Shown: piece after piece, positions 44,451 to 56,365 of the stretch
Layout: every line of letters begins with the position of its first letter
Position numbering within the stretch: position 1 is the first letter of the stretch
Source: Melastoma dodecandrum
Taxonomy: Eukaryota > Streptophyta > Magnoliopsida > Myrtales > Melastomataceae
Reading direction: 5' to 3'
Assembly: GCA_029817715.1 (NCBI GenBank)
Contig: JARUPY010000397.1
Location: 7,564,001-7,628,000, forward strand
Length of the DNA stretch: 64,000 nt
The notes under the pieces: generated by a model
Database searches by the model: none
Seen by the model: the letters and a program-made list of their open reading frames with translations, nothing else
Told to the model about the DNA's origin: nothing
Position numbers and translations under genes: made by a program

Positions 44451-46830
44451 GATTCATCAATTCATGAACAAACTCTGACCAATTAACCAACCGACAAAAC
44501 TACTTGTTACGAATAACATTTAAACCAAATTTTCAAATACTGAAATACCAAATTTTGTAAACCTAAAAACTTTTAATCTCTATTCGGATCCCAAATTTAA
44601 ATTTTGGTAATTCGATAATTTACCAAATTTAATTTCAATAATTCTATATTTACTAAATTATCAAAATTTATATTTTCATTTTCCCTTAATGTTTTATATA
44701 ATGAACAAAACAAATTGGGGCTGTGTTAGGAGGTATCTGAGTTCTAAACACACTCAAAATGAAACAACACCCCCTCTTCCATCTTCTCCTCCCTTTGAAA
44801 CAGAAAGCAAAGTAGCGATTTTTAAAACTTAGATAATGAAAAGAGGCATTGGAGATTCACCCCAAACAAAGTAAACCAAATAAAATCACCTCACATACAA
44901 ACACTATAGCTTGAAACAACTCCATAAATTGAGGAGGAAAGCACATGATCCAGGAAGATCAAGCGATGACGGCGTAATTCAAACAAACGCTACAGCTTGA
45001 AATAACTCCAGAATTCAAGTTGAGCTGGGAACCCATGAAACATTAAAATCCTAATATCAACAAATCAATCAAATTTAGAATTTAGAGACAAAAGGGAAAT
45101 CGCATTACTGCGGAGGTAGACGATGGAGGAGGAACTGCCTGTTTACAGTCTATAAAAAGGGTGATGGATAAGCTTCATAATACTTGTAAGAAATTTAATT
45201 TTCTATATAAATCTTAATTTTTTTTCATCTACCAATTTCAATCCCAAATACTGATTCATTAAAATTTTACTCCCAATTCCAAAGCCAAATTGCCAAATAT
45301 TGATATTGAATTTCCAAAAATTTAAAATTTTGGGACTAAAATCAATATTTCAAAAATTTTACTCCCCCTAAAAATAAAGCATCGTGTAGTTTGCATGCAT
45401 TAATGTTTATGAGATAAATTAAGGGGCATTTTTGTCTTATTATATTTTTGGCTCATGTTAGGCGTTAAGTTATAAAATAAATAAGGACCGACCGAAAATA
45501 ATATCATTCACGTTAAGTTTAATATTGGTGTTGTTGTGCTATTCTTGATCTCTTTGGTCGATGAAATAATTTTCTATGTTTTCCCTAGATTTGTTGCACA
45601 TAATCAAAATAAAAAATGTTTGATGCTTTTGAGGGAGTTAGTGGCTTGATAAGCAAGTGGTTGTTTCATATGATCTAAAGTAGCTGAAGCATGTCATATG
45701 CTTCCAAAATCATCCAAGAAAGTAAACTTATTCTTAAAGTTGTTCCTATAAGGAAAAAACTACTCCAAATGAAATAATTTTGACCATTATGGAGTAATGA
45801 TGACAACCATTAAAATGATGGATGAAGAATGCAAACTGAAGTCTTCAACTGCCCACAAATTGGCTTCTCGCAAACGATATCGACTGTTGCAGGGTCCCTT
45901 CAATATCCAACTTTTCTCCTAGATGCCATGATAGAAGATCTACGTCAGTTGAAGTTGATTTTGGGTAAATAGGAGAAAAAGAATAACGTTCACCAATTAT
46001 GTATAGATAAAAGCAATCGCTTAATAAAAACCTTTTTCTAACTTGAGTACTTGTTACCCGACAATTTGAGACATAAACACGACATGACGACATAATTTAA
46101 ATCGAGTCTGGGTTTAACTAAAGATTTCTTTCATTTAAACAAATTGAGACATTACAAGACACGATAAAATATATGTTCAAGTTCGACTTTTAAACTGAAA
46201 CATGATAACCTTATGAAAATAGATTTAAGGGATTATATTATAGACTTAAATGATACTAGTTGTTATTTGGTATGGTTTTTATTTTCTTTCTTTTTAAATA
46301 GGTTTTTCATCCTCTTATCCTTGTGCTTTTTTGTGCATTTTAATAAGTAAAATCGGAGAAGAAAGGCATAATGGGGATGGGGAGAATCAAGGGATGACGA
46401 CCATGAACATAAACAATGAAGAACAAGAAGTGACCGAAACCTCACATAGACTATATGTAGTTGCACGAAACAGAAGGGAGAGAGACGAAAACCCATTGAA
46501 ACTTTGTGTAGCTGCACCAAAATTCTATACAGCTACATGGACGCTGAAAAAAAAATTTTCTTTCGAATTTTTCGGAGGTCTTACCATGTTTTGTACGACT
46601 CATGAGATGAATGAACATCATGACGTTTGACCTTTTTAAGGGGGGTGGTTTAACTATAAATTCTAATTAGTGTTATGTTTCAATCCATCTTGTATTTACT
46701 TGTATGATTTCATTTCTTTTCTAGTAAGGATACAGTATAAAGCACATGTATCCAAATGATTTTGAGGTATTTTTATTGATCAAGAGTAATAGGATGAATT
46801 TGATGTGTAAGTGTGGACATGGTACCAAAA
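44451..46830. other. Intergenic, no gene seen
   Basis: A+T-rich. 44580-44700 and 45225-45365 are made of overlapping AAATTTTGG/CCAAATTT-type motifs in both orientations. Nothing protein-coding recognised; the small frames at 45845 and 46331 lack recognisable content. Confidence 0.45.
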
Positions 46831-46839
46831 TCGGTACCC

Positions 46840-47809
46840 AAGGTTGTCAAAATCGAGATCCTACGTAGAATCGGAAGGGGTCCGTAAAATCGTAACTCGT
46901 AGGATCGTAAGTGAAATCGGAAGAGTTTACAAAATTGTGATTTGAACACGCATATGTATGCATACATAATAACATGCCCATCAAAAAGCTCAGCAAACTC
47001 AATAAAATCTTCAGTCCACTTAAAATTTAGGTATGCTCTAAAATAGATTTGTTGTTTCTGGCTAGAAAAAAAATCATCAAGCAGAAGAACAGCGAGAAGA
47101 TCAAATGTCGAGAACCCATAAACGAGACTATAGACTAGCACGACTCCATGCCACAAACTGGAGAAACAATTCAATACATATGCTATGTTTGACAGCTTCT
47201 TTTAGCCACATCTTCTTGAAAAAAAACAAAACTATCTTTCCCAGTTTTTTGTTTTAAGATTAATATTTCGCAGGGATTGAGTTCGACGCAACAAAAAATT
47301 GATTATTAACACACCGAAATTCGAACAAACCCACCTACCCCACAAAAGATAGTGGGATTGAGCTCGGGGGAGAGATGCCGGCTGCTCGGGGACGAGCTCG
47401 GAGGGCCGGCTGCTGGAAAGCCCTGATCCTGAAGGGGTAGTGTGTTTCGAGAGGGAAAGTAAAAAAGATGAAGGATGAGGCAATGAAAAAATTGCATTTT
47501 TTATTTAATTCAATTTAGTTCATTTAGTCCTCACATTTGAAATTTTTTACAAATTAGTCCAATGAACAAATGGTTAGGTGGGCTTAGGTTTAGATGGGCT
47601 ACGTTAGTGGACTATCTCTAAGATTTGGCCCGCCTCAAGCGATTTTACGATTTACTACGATTTTACGATCCTACGTTTCCGCTTTCGATTTTACGATTTT
47701 ACAACGATTTTACTATACAACGTTTTCTACACCGATTCAACTAGTTTCTTCCCACATACTCGTAAAATCGGACGATTTCACGAGTAAAATCACGATTTTG
47801 ACAACTATG
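46840..47809. mobile_element. Mutator-like non-autonomous element (970 bp)
   Basis: A perfect 9-bp duplication TCGGTACCC flanks it (46831-46839 and 47810-47818). The ends share an inverted GTTGTCAAAATCG, offset two to four bases from the duplication. Subterminal zones are rich in ACGATTTTACGATCCTACG-like repeats in both orientations (46860-46940 and 47640-47800). No transposase is present. The interior has a G+C-rich stretch at 47340-47460 with a short serine/proline-rich minus-strand frame (47483-47232) that might be captured host DNA. Confidence 0.85.
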
Positions 47810-48160
47810 TCGGTACCCGAACCGATGGATTGATTCTTGGGTGATTATTTAAGTCACATAATAAGTTATGGGTTTTAAAAATAAAAAACTGGGTATTACA
47901 GATAGATTTCAGTTTCCATGTCCGAAACTTACTCACCCCCTAACCTGCTCATCCCTATAGACAAGTTAACGGGGTATGGCTAAAAGGGGTGCACGGAGAT
48001 GGTTTGCAAATTGACGAGCCAAGAAGTGCTCTCTTTAAAGGGGGACCGTGTATATATTTGTATAAAAGAAATAAACAAATCAGAAAAAATCTCATCATAT
48101 AATGACCGACCAGTCAACTAATGAATGGCTCACAGATGACGAGTTTTGTTCCATAATGAC

Positions 48161-48190
48161 GTCATTTGGCGAAATATTTCGCCAAATGAC
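48161..48190. repeat. Perfect 30-bp palindrome
   Basis: GTCATTTGGCGAAAT followed by its exact reverse complement. A second palindrome, AATGACGTCATT, overlaps its left end. It lies just before the viral segment and the hairpin at 48226-48287. Confidence 0.9.
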
Positions 48191-48225
48191 GCACTAACGA
48201 AAATAATTCACGAACTAACCCACCA

Positions 48226-48287
48226 AAGTCGGCCTTACAAAGGCCCACTTTGGTCCTCAAGGAAGTCGGCCTTTGTAAGGCCGACTT
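48226..48287. repeat. Inverted repeat with 20-bp perfect arms
   Basis: AAGTCGGCCTTACAAAGGCC at 48226-48245 pairs exactly with 48268-48287 across a 22-base loop. The second arm can also fold on itself, and a third partial copy (GAAGTTGGCCTTTGTAG) follows at 48303-48319. It forms the junction with the viral coding frame. Confidence 0.9.
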
Positions 48288-48319
48288 CGGTTTTGGCGAA
48301 TGGAAGTTGGCCTTTGTAG

Positions 48320-51300
48320 TATCACAACAGTTCATATTAGGAACCTTTTTTGCAAAACTTCCAGAACCTTGGCCGGAAGTTGCGCAAAAGGCCTATGAAT
48401 TACTTCTGAGTGAGGAAAAGATTGTCTCTGGACTCGGAGGTAAAATTCAGGCGGTGAAGTACGCAATGCGTAAAGCATGTACCGAGCTCCAGGTGAAAGA
48501 GGCAGCTAAGAAGCTACCTTACCTAAATAAGAGCTGTTGTTCTCAAATAGAGTATGTGCCTGGAAGGTATGGATGCGATACTCGCAGTACTCCAGGAGAC
48601 TCTTTGAAAAGAAGGAACTTTCCTCGAAAGAGGAAGTTTGTTGGGTACAACAAAAGGAAAGTTTGGCCCAAGAAGGACGTCCAGCGTAAGCAAAAGGGAG
48701 GTCCTGCTTACAAACCAAGAAGGTTTGTAAGGAGAAGGGATAACCTGAAGGATAAAGATAGGATAGATGCTTTCAAAAGAAAGCATGACAGAGAGCCTAA
48801 ATGTCCTAAAGGGAAACCTTTGAGCAGTTGTAATTGCTGCTGGTTTTGTGGTTCAAAAGACCACAAAGCGGATAGTTGTCCGAAGAAGAACCAAAGGAGA
48901 GAAAGACTCCGTATGGTCTTCCTGGATGACAGGAGTCGTGAGGAAGAAGTCCTTGCTTATGAACCAATTGATGAGCAAGAGATTTCCGACTTAGATTCGG
49001 AAGTAGAGTCGATTTATGAGATAGTGTCAGATTATGACACAGACTCGGAAGAGGACTCCGATCTCTGGAAAATGCATCTGTTCATGATGAGAGCAGAGCA
49101 AAACGGAGATGGTGATGAGATGGTTCCACTGGAAGCATCGAATCAGGTACTGGAGGAAACCCACCAGTACGAAGATCCATCCCAGTCAATCCTGGAATGG
49201 AGGTTGCCAAATGTCAATGCGAGAGAAATTTATGAAGTATCGAGATTTAGGTTTCGATCCACCATAGACATATCGCAGACCGAGGCAACGGCACAAGTAA
49301 CAAGCACTGAGCTTGAGACTTTGGATATCCCACTCTTAAATGTACAACGCATAAGAGATACCATGCGTAGTACGAGAGGTGTATATAACTATATACACAT
49401 TGGGTTGATCCAGATAGGATTAGTCCCGCTGTTCCATTTACCAGCGGATAGTCCTGTGGTAGCAGCAGTGATCGATAAACGTTGGCGAGAGTTTAGGGAT
49501 CAGCTGATATCAGGTGTACAGGCCAACCTTGCACATGGCCCTGTATGGTTCCAAGTCCATCCAAACTTTATGATGGCTTTGAACGATCGCTGTTTGGGGA
49601 CTTCATTGACCTTAAGAATCAAGTCGATGAATATGGATCGTATGAATCCCTAGGCCAAGTATTTGGCGTATCACACTAGGGTAATTTACAGATTGGTAAA
49701 TACCACTAGTCCTGGTATGAGGAACATCTCTAGACTTACAGAGTTGTTCGAGGAAGGTCATAGCAACTACCAACAGTTCCATAGGCGTGAGGTGAATCCA
49801 TTGGAATTAACCTGGCCAAGGAGTTGGGTTATGACTGAACCTGATAGTAGCTCTAGGCCCATTAGTGCGGCAAACATCCGACAGAGGGGTAATGAAATTA
49901 CTCTCATGTTGGGAGATCCGTCAAGGGTGAATGAAAGAGCTGATAGGCATTTGTCTATGCTTAGCGAAAGAGCTGACAGGCATTTGCCCGTGAGGATACC
50001 AATCCTGAGAGAGCCGCTCAATAGAGCTCCCTCTGAAGTCTCTTCAAGAGCTAGTGATGTGGGAGAAGATGTAATAGTCTCTCGACCAGAGGTTGCAAGC
50101 GCACCTCCACTAATAGAAGAGATGTCTCGAAGGTCTGTTGATTCGAGAGCCCCGTCGCAACATACGGGTAGAATCGTAGGATATAGACAGGTATCACTAC
50201 CAGTCTATGAAGACCCTGTAGATCAAACGAGAGAGGAATCCATAAGGATGTTAAGAATTACCAATATGGAAAACTCTTTATCTGAGATTCCTGAAGTTTG
50301 TAAGGTTATTGAACAAATAGCCGAGCAAAGGTCTATACCGATAGACGATATCTGGAGGATGATAGAACCATCCCAGAAGGTACCTGGGAATATTGGGTTT
50401 AGTGTTAGGAAGGAAGACATGAGCACATATGTGGCTCTGACTTTCAAATTTCCTGGATACTATGAGTATTCTCTGGATACTTTGATAGACACTGGGTGTA
50501 GCATAACTTGTGCTAGACTCAATGCTCTACCAGATGAGTGGTAGGAACCACTGCAGAAACCCATCCACATGGTTAACGTCGATGGTATGGCCACAATTGT
50601 TGGTCATAAGGCAAGCAACGTGCCTGTCTTTATTGGTGGACAAAAATTCATCATTAAAGAAATTCTTGTACATCCTTTACTAGAGGCCGACATCATTATT
50701 GGTAACGCCTTTTTGAAGGGTCAGAAGGAAAACCTTCCTTTTGTGCAGAATGAAAATGATGTTTCTATCGGTGGGGTAAAGATAAGTATTCTACAAGAGC
50801 CTAGACTTCGGTTAAAATTTGGCTTTTATCCGGTAAAACGGACAGAATACTGTGGTGATATCCCATGTGAAAGAGCTTTCAGAGTGCGAGCTCAACGTGG
50901 TGATATACGGTTGGATGAGAACGATTCATGGGAACAAACCCTGTTTTCTCCAACGAATACCAGAAGTTCTAATTTGTATGACGACTTGTTTCCTAAACAA
51001 GAAGTGTGGATGGCTGTTAAGTTAATGGGAACAAAATGGGATAAGTTCCTAATAAAACTGGCCGATAATTTTAGTGAAGATCCACTAAAGTTATGGACTC
51101 GAAATGGCCTAAAAGCTAGATTAGAGTTGAAAGATCCCGGAACCATTATAAGAGCCAGAAACATTACGTATACGGCTGAGATGGTTGAGGAATTTGACAA
51201 ACAAATTCCTGAGTTGCTTGGAAAAGGCTTGATTAGAGACAGTTACAATCCGCATTCTAGTCCTGCCTTTATGGTTATTAATCATGCCGAGCAGGTGCGA

Positions 51301-52527
51301 GGTAAAGCACGAATGGTTATAGATTATTGTCAGCTTAACAAAGCTACAAAGGACGATGGCTATAAGATTCCCACTGCGGGAGATTTAATTGATAGGATAA
51401 GTCTGAGCCAACCAAAGTTCTTCTCTAAATTTGACTTGAAAAGTGGATACTGGCAAGTCAAAATGGAAGAAGAGTCGGTTCCTCTAACTGCCTTCAATGC
51501 TCCGCAAGGAATGTTTGAATGACTGGTGATGCCGTTCGGTCTGAAAAATGCTCCAGGCATATTTCAGCGCAAAATGGATAATGCTTTCAAGCAGGTCCGA
51601 AAATTTTGTGCGGTCTATATTGACTATGTGCTAATCTACAGTCAGACTGAAGATGAACACATGAGACACCTTGATGAGGTAACTGATGTCTTTCGGCGAG
51701 AGGGCATGATTCTATCAGAAAAGAAGATAGAATGGTTTAGGGAATCAGTTAATTTTCTAGGCATGGAGATTGAGCAGGGAAAAATTAAACTGCAAAATCA
51801 TATTGCTGAGAAAATAATTAATTTTCCTGACAAACTTGAGGATAGAAAGCAAGTCCAAAGATTTTGTGGATGCGCTAACTATGCAAGAAAGTTTGTGAAA
51901 GATCTTTCCAGAAATTTGGGTAGAATTGTGAAGAAAACCTCTTCTACAAATCCTTGGAAATGGAAAGATGAAGACACTCAATCTATTAGAAGGATTAAAG
52001 CAAAGGTGAAAGATTTACCACAACTAGCTTTACCTTCTGATAAGGACGAGTTAGTCTTGGAAGTTGATGCTTCCGAAGAATTTTGGGGAGCAGTCCTCAA
52101 AATTAGAGGACGAAAACCAGAACCAGTGTGCAAATACTGGTCGGGAAGCTTCAAGGGGTACGAATTAAGATACATGATACATGAAAAGGAGGTATTGGCC
52201 TTAAAAAACGGAATAAAGGCCTTTTACATCTTTTTGGCACCGAAAGAATTTTTAGTGCGCTCTGACTCGACCTATGTAAAAAGGTTTATGAGTCTGAACC
52301 TTAAAGAAGCTAGGCATACTAGGCTCTTAAGGTTGCAGGAATGGTTCAGCTATTTTAAATATGAGGTCGAATACATTAAGTCCAACCACAACATAATAGC
52401 TGACTCTCTCTCTAGAGAACTTGCAAACACCTCTCTTTCTAAAAACTCTGCAGATGGATCCTGCTGCAAAGAGAAAGATATGTTAGGGATGCAAGAAGGA
52501 GGGATATTCCCGAAAGGTATGTCCTAA
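48320..52527 (+). pseudogene. Caulimovirid polyprotein: coat finger, movement-like domain, protease, RT, RNase H
   Basis: A single reading frame runs throughout, interrupted only by stops at 49651-49653 (TAG), 50542-50544 (TAG) and 51520-51522 (TGA); no frameshift is seen. The 5' end is truncated and has no ATG. A Lys/Arg-rich stretch precedes the coat-type finger CCWFCGSKDHKADSC (about 48835-48882), then an acidic tail. A 30K-movement-like block is at 49378-49700, the protease DTGCS near 50490, and RT from about 51050 with the catalytic box reading YIDY (51616-51627), so the second catalytic Asp is Tyr. RNase H spans about 52040-52430 and begins with a VDASEE motif. With stops and an altered active site it cannot support replication as it stands. 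Confidence 0.87.
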
Positions 52528-54724
52528 TAAGGGAGAAGGTGAGCATAGTGATGCTGGTTCCGTTTCAGGAACGAAGGCGGCAGTGCTCTGCTGGCAGTGC
52601 AAGCAACTAGGACATCGTTCTTACGAATGTCCCAAGAAGCTGAAAACTACGGATTCCCAGAAGGGGAAGGCTGAACTTAAGGAGAAAGCAAAAGCTGACT
52701 CCAAGAGTGAGGCGAAACCAGATCTCCAGAAGGAGATGGCTAATCCCAAGGAGGCTGAGGCCAGATCTAAGGGAAAGGCGAAAGAATCCCAGAAGAGGAC
52801 GGCTGGATCTAAGGGAAAGGTAATAACCAATCCTAAGGAGAAAGCGAGAGTTTCCCAGGAGGGAAAGACAGATCTGAAGGAGAAGGGTAACACCAACTCT
52901 GAAAGAGATGTGAAGAAAGATCTTCAAAAGAAGATGACAGATCCGAAGGAGGAAAGCTCCGGAAGAGATGTGAAAATGGCAGATCTGAAAGACAAGGCAA
53001 AAGACGAGTCAGAGGAGAAGGCCAGGAAGAAGAGGAAAGCCAAGAGGCTTGGATCTTCTGGTCCAAAAGGGGATGATTCTGCAAAGGAAGGTCCTAAGAA
53101 GGACGGAAAGGTTGAAGAACCTTGGTGGTCTCCGTTGACCATGGAGCAGTTTAATTACTGCCGAAACCACTTGGCCAAAGAGCAGAAAATTTCCATTAAT
53201 CAAGCTGTGAAATCCTACAAAGCTTTGTTACAAAGCAAGGAGGAGCAGAAGGAGAATATGGAAACACAGTATGCTGAAGAAGAGGCTAAGTTTAAGGCCA
53301 TAATAGGCGAGCCAATTCAAGTGGTAGACCCGGAACCTAGGGGAGAACCAGAAGAAGCGGCTGCAATGGAGTGTGAGCAATACTTCGACTTCGGAAGTGC
53401 TTACGCAGCATTGGAAGGTAATCTGGAAAAGAAAGAAAGCCTTGAGGAAGCAATTCCTGCAAAAGACTCAGTCATAGAGTCTGGTGAAAATTCTCACGGT
53501 GGTAAGAACCACGATGGCAAATGCCATGTTGGAAAAACCCAAGAGGATCTGGGAGGGTCCTGGTTTTTTGATCAAGACTCATTTGAGGATGAATCCCTAA
53601 GTTGGGATGCGTCTGTGGTCTGTGGAGGACTCATGGGTGGCATCAAACATGATGACAAGCGCCAGATTGAGTTTTTCGCAAGAAAGACCGTTGAGTACAT
53701 CAAAGATCTGGAGTATAAGCTATCGATTATGGCTTCAGGTGAGGAGGAGCTGTCCCGAGTTGAAAAGGAAAGACAGCAGATATTCTCCACAACAATGTCT
53801 ATAATACCGGGGGAAATCAGAGATTATGACGTCCCAAAGGTAGTAGTGGACATGAGTGAATCCTCGCTTGAGGAAAACACTGTACTTCAGCCGTATCTAC
53901 ATTGGATATCGGGGAAGTGGCCGTCTCTGAGAATTCACTCGGATATGGTGCGAGTAGCAGCACCTTACGTATATGCTGGGTTTGTAGACATACTGGAAAT
54001 CGACAAATCCGAACCAGAATGTATGGCACCCCTGCCTACGTTAGTAAGGTTTGTACTCGGATGCCTAGGCTACGGACCAAAGTATGCCACGGCATTGATT
54101 ACTAGCACAATAATGGAGGAGGAAGACCATCCGCAGTATGGGAAGGTGATACTTCAAAATCTGCAAGTATGGGACATCCATCCATGTGAGAGTAGACGTC
54201 TGGTGGAACCTCAACGACAGGACCTCGATCAGAGAGGTTTATGGCGGAAGTACTACAAGGACAAAACTGTCCGAAAGGCCACAAAGGTTGAGTTCCTTAA
54301 AGATGTGCTGGAGCATGTGCTAGCCCGCAAGGATGAATATTACGTGCTCTGTGATGGTATGATCACCGTCACGATTCTTCAGTCAAATTTGAGCCTCATA
54401 GATGAACAAGCAGGAGACCGAGGATGGCAGAGGATGCTTGACCTTCTGGATAGCTTTTGGAGGCGAGAGAACTCTGAGCTGCACCTCCGAACCGACACCT
54501 TCGAGGTTTGGAGTAAGATTGCTGATTTTACAGACAAGACCTTAAATCAGCAAATCGAGCACGATGAGAGAGCCCAACAAATTCTTAATGCGGTTCAAGA
54601 CCCACCGGGACTCTCAGAGAAAGAAGGAGTTGGCGAGACTGCAAACGCCAACAACAAGGAAGGAGTCTCCCAAGACAGCGCGCCAATGCAGACGGGAGAA
54701 GATAGCTGTATAAAGTTAGATTAG
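52454..54724 (+). pseudogene. Caulimovirid second large ORF, in the transactivator position
   Basis: The likely original start is ATG 52454, overlapping the end of the polyprotein frame by 74 bases in the +1 frame. A TAG at 52484-52486 interrupts it, after which 745 codons are open to 54724. Near the start are two zinc-knuckle-like motifs; the first lacks its His, the second is CWQCKQLGHRSYEC. Next comes a long lysine/glutamate-rich repetitive stretch (about 52660-53090), then WWSPLTMEQFNYCRNHL and a helical segment, an acidic linker, and a globular C-terminal half (about 53800-54550). Position after RNase H suggests the transactivator/inclusion-body protein of cavemo- and solendoviruses, but I see no diagnostic motif. 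The function is therefore inferred from order only. Confidence 0.65.
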
Positions 54725-55320
54725 GACATTTTTGTCGGTCATTAGGACCCCACTAACTTTTGCAACAGTTTAGATTCCTTTTACTTTTGAGCTGGCAAAC
54801 AGTGCATAGGCACCAGCTCCTTTGTGTATATATTCACAAGCCCTCTACCTCATTTGGGGAGGCGAATCAAATAGAGAAATTCTCTCTCAAAAACTCTGAG
54901 TGAAAAATCTCTGAATCGCTCTCCGAATACCTTAAGGAACCAAGAGTAAGGTGGTTAGAATTAATCAACATTGGTTAAGACTAACGGAAGGTCAGATCGA
55001 AAGATCAAGAACCTTGCAGGGAGTATAGCCTTGGGCTGAAACCTTGGATGAGGAGTGTCTATATAAGACCCTCAGTGTAAGGGCATTGGAACGACACAGA
55101 AGAGCCTCTCCAGTTTGCGGATGCGTTCGCTGAATTCTCTAGTGTGAGAATTGTGCTACTCTTGGATCTCTATTGTTGCGGAAGCTTGGTGAACCCTCTG
55201 AGCAACCCACTGAGTTAAGGTATGATAAACTTTTCGCTGTGTAGTTTATGATAATCTTCATAATCTAATAAGATTTTGAAGGTGGTGCAAAAGCACGACA
55301 GTTGCGAAAGCAAGAGTCTT
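54725..55320 (+). promoter_or_regulatory. Caulimovirid intergenic region: promoter and leader
   Basis: Non-coding stretch between the last viral ORF and the small ORF. TATATAT lies at 54827-54833, followed by a C/T-rich start region and a leader of about 450 bases, the place and length of a pregenomic-RNA promoter and leader. No convincing initiator-Met primer site was found. Confidence 0.55.
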
Positions 55321-55629
55321 ATGACTGATTGTCCAAACCCCGAACTCCTACATTTGGATCACGGTGTGGGCAAGGATTCTACTACTGGACTTCCCAACAC
55401 GGTAGTAGATCGACTGGCAGGCATCTCAGCGCAAATACAGCAGCTAATAGAGCTTGTAAATAGCTATTCTAAGAAATTGGAAGAGCTGACTCTCTTGCAG
55501 AGTGAATTTGAGGAATATTTCCTTGAAGGTAAATCCAATCTTGGGTTTGCGGCAAGTTCGAGATACTCTAACGAGTATTCGAGGTTGGCAGAACGCCGGC
55601 GACAAAGACAATTGAAAAACTCTTCTTAA
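55321..55629 (+). CDS. Small caulimovirid ORF, coiled-coil
   Basis: From ATG 55321 the frame gives 102 residues; 15 codons upstream are open but start only from TTG. Residues about 35-70 (ISAQIQQLIELVNSYSKKL onward) form a predicted coiled coil, and the C-terminus is basic (RLAERRRQRQLKN). A short first ORF after the leader is usual in caulimovirids, and a coiled coil is found in their virion-associated proteins, but similarity here is only structural. Undamaged. Viral homology ends shortly after it. Confidence 0.5.
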   Translation: MTDCPNPELLHLDHGVGKDSTTGLPNTVVDRLAGISAQIQQLIELVNSYSKKLEELTLLQSEFEEYFLEGKSNLGFAASSRYSNEYSRLAERRRQRQLKNSS

Positions 55630-55650
55630 GTCCGATTCCTGTACAGAGCC

Positions 55651-56365
55651 GCTTAAGAAAAATTAAGTTTTTCATTGTCTGAGAAAAGTTAACTTAGGGA
55701 CTGAAGAAAGAAGGATAAAATTGAAATAGGTCGATAGTACAGGCCACCTAGAGATACGAGTTAAACTTCAGGATAGATCGGAAAAAACGAGTAAAGTTGA
55801 TGACATATTTGATAATTAAGCCAATAATTAATAATCCAAGTTTTGTCCGGTCCGGCGAGACTCTCTCTGCAGCCCCAACCCTGGGATGAACGCGCCGACG
55901 GACAAATTAACTGAAAAATTAAAGAAGAGATTGGATCAGGAGCCATTAACCATTTCAACGTAAGGGGAGACAAAGGCTTATAGGTGGATCCTTTCCTGGG
56001 GGATCGATCTGGTGATTGTCGGCTGTCGGTGTCGAGGGGTGGTAAGCTGGGATTTGTGGTGTGATTTTTTGGCGGCTACAATTTTCTTGGATTTTGGGTA
56101 GAGTTGCTCGGTTTTAGATCTTCGTGTGTTTAGAGGCTGTCCCAATCTAGGGGAACGGGGGATTTGCCTGTTTCTTCTTTCAAGTAATGATTGATCCTCG
56201 TGGATTCTTGCTTTTTTGGGGGACTACTTGTGCGAATGTAGGGTATCGCTGGTTTCGGTTCGAGATTGCCGTTGGATCTGTGGGCTTTATTACAACGAGG
56301 GGAAATCGGGTTGCCTGAGAGTTTAGACTGATTGGTCCGGAATTCCCTCGGGGAGCAGCAGTCTG
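55651..56365 (+). promoter_or_regulatory. Upstream and 5' UTR region of the TNO1-like gene
   Basis: About 700 bases between the viral fragment and the start codon. 55980-56365 is T/G-rich, with a T-rich tract near 56205-56220, compatible with a 5' UTR or a leader intron; no coding seen. No clear TATA box was identified. Confidence 0.45.

Larger units (their letters stand above)
48320..55650 (+). mobile_element. Endogenous caulimovirid (pararetrovirus) fragment
   Basis: A linear segment of a circular plant pararetroviral genome fixed in the nuclear DNA. Order: truncated coat-protein region with a Cys-His finger, a movement-protein-like domain, aspartic protease, RT, RNase H, a second large ORF, a non-coding region with TATA box, and a small ORF, after which viral sequence ends near 55650. 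There is no LTR, and no initiator-Met primer site was found in the leader. The coat-finger-before-movement-domain order and the separate last ORF resemble the cavemovirus/solendovirus group rather than badnaviruses. Boundaries are approximate. Confidence 0.85.

Noticed and set aside
48190..48319. N-terminal part of the viral polyprotein frame upstream of about 48320
   Set aside because: The frame is open but consists of the inverted-repeat sequence, has no ATG, and shows no coat-protein similarity; it is flanking DNA read by chance.
52607..53203. Minus-strand hydrophobic frames opposite the viral Lys/Glu repeat
   Set aside because: Reverse reading of AAG/GAG codons gives Leu/Phe/Ser runs; the sense frame is the supported one.
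54960..55230. TGGTTAAG and TGGTGAACC strings as a viral Met primer site
   Set aside because: They do not extend to the TGGTATCAGAGC pattern; too weak to call.
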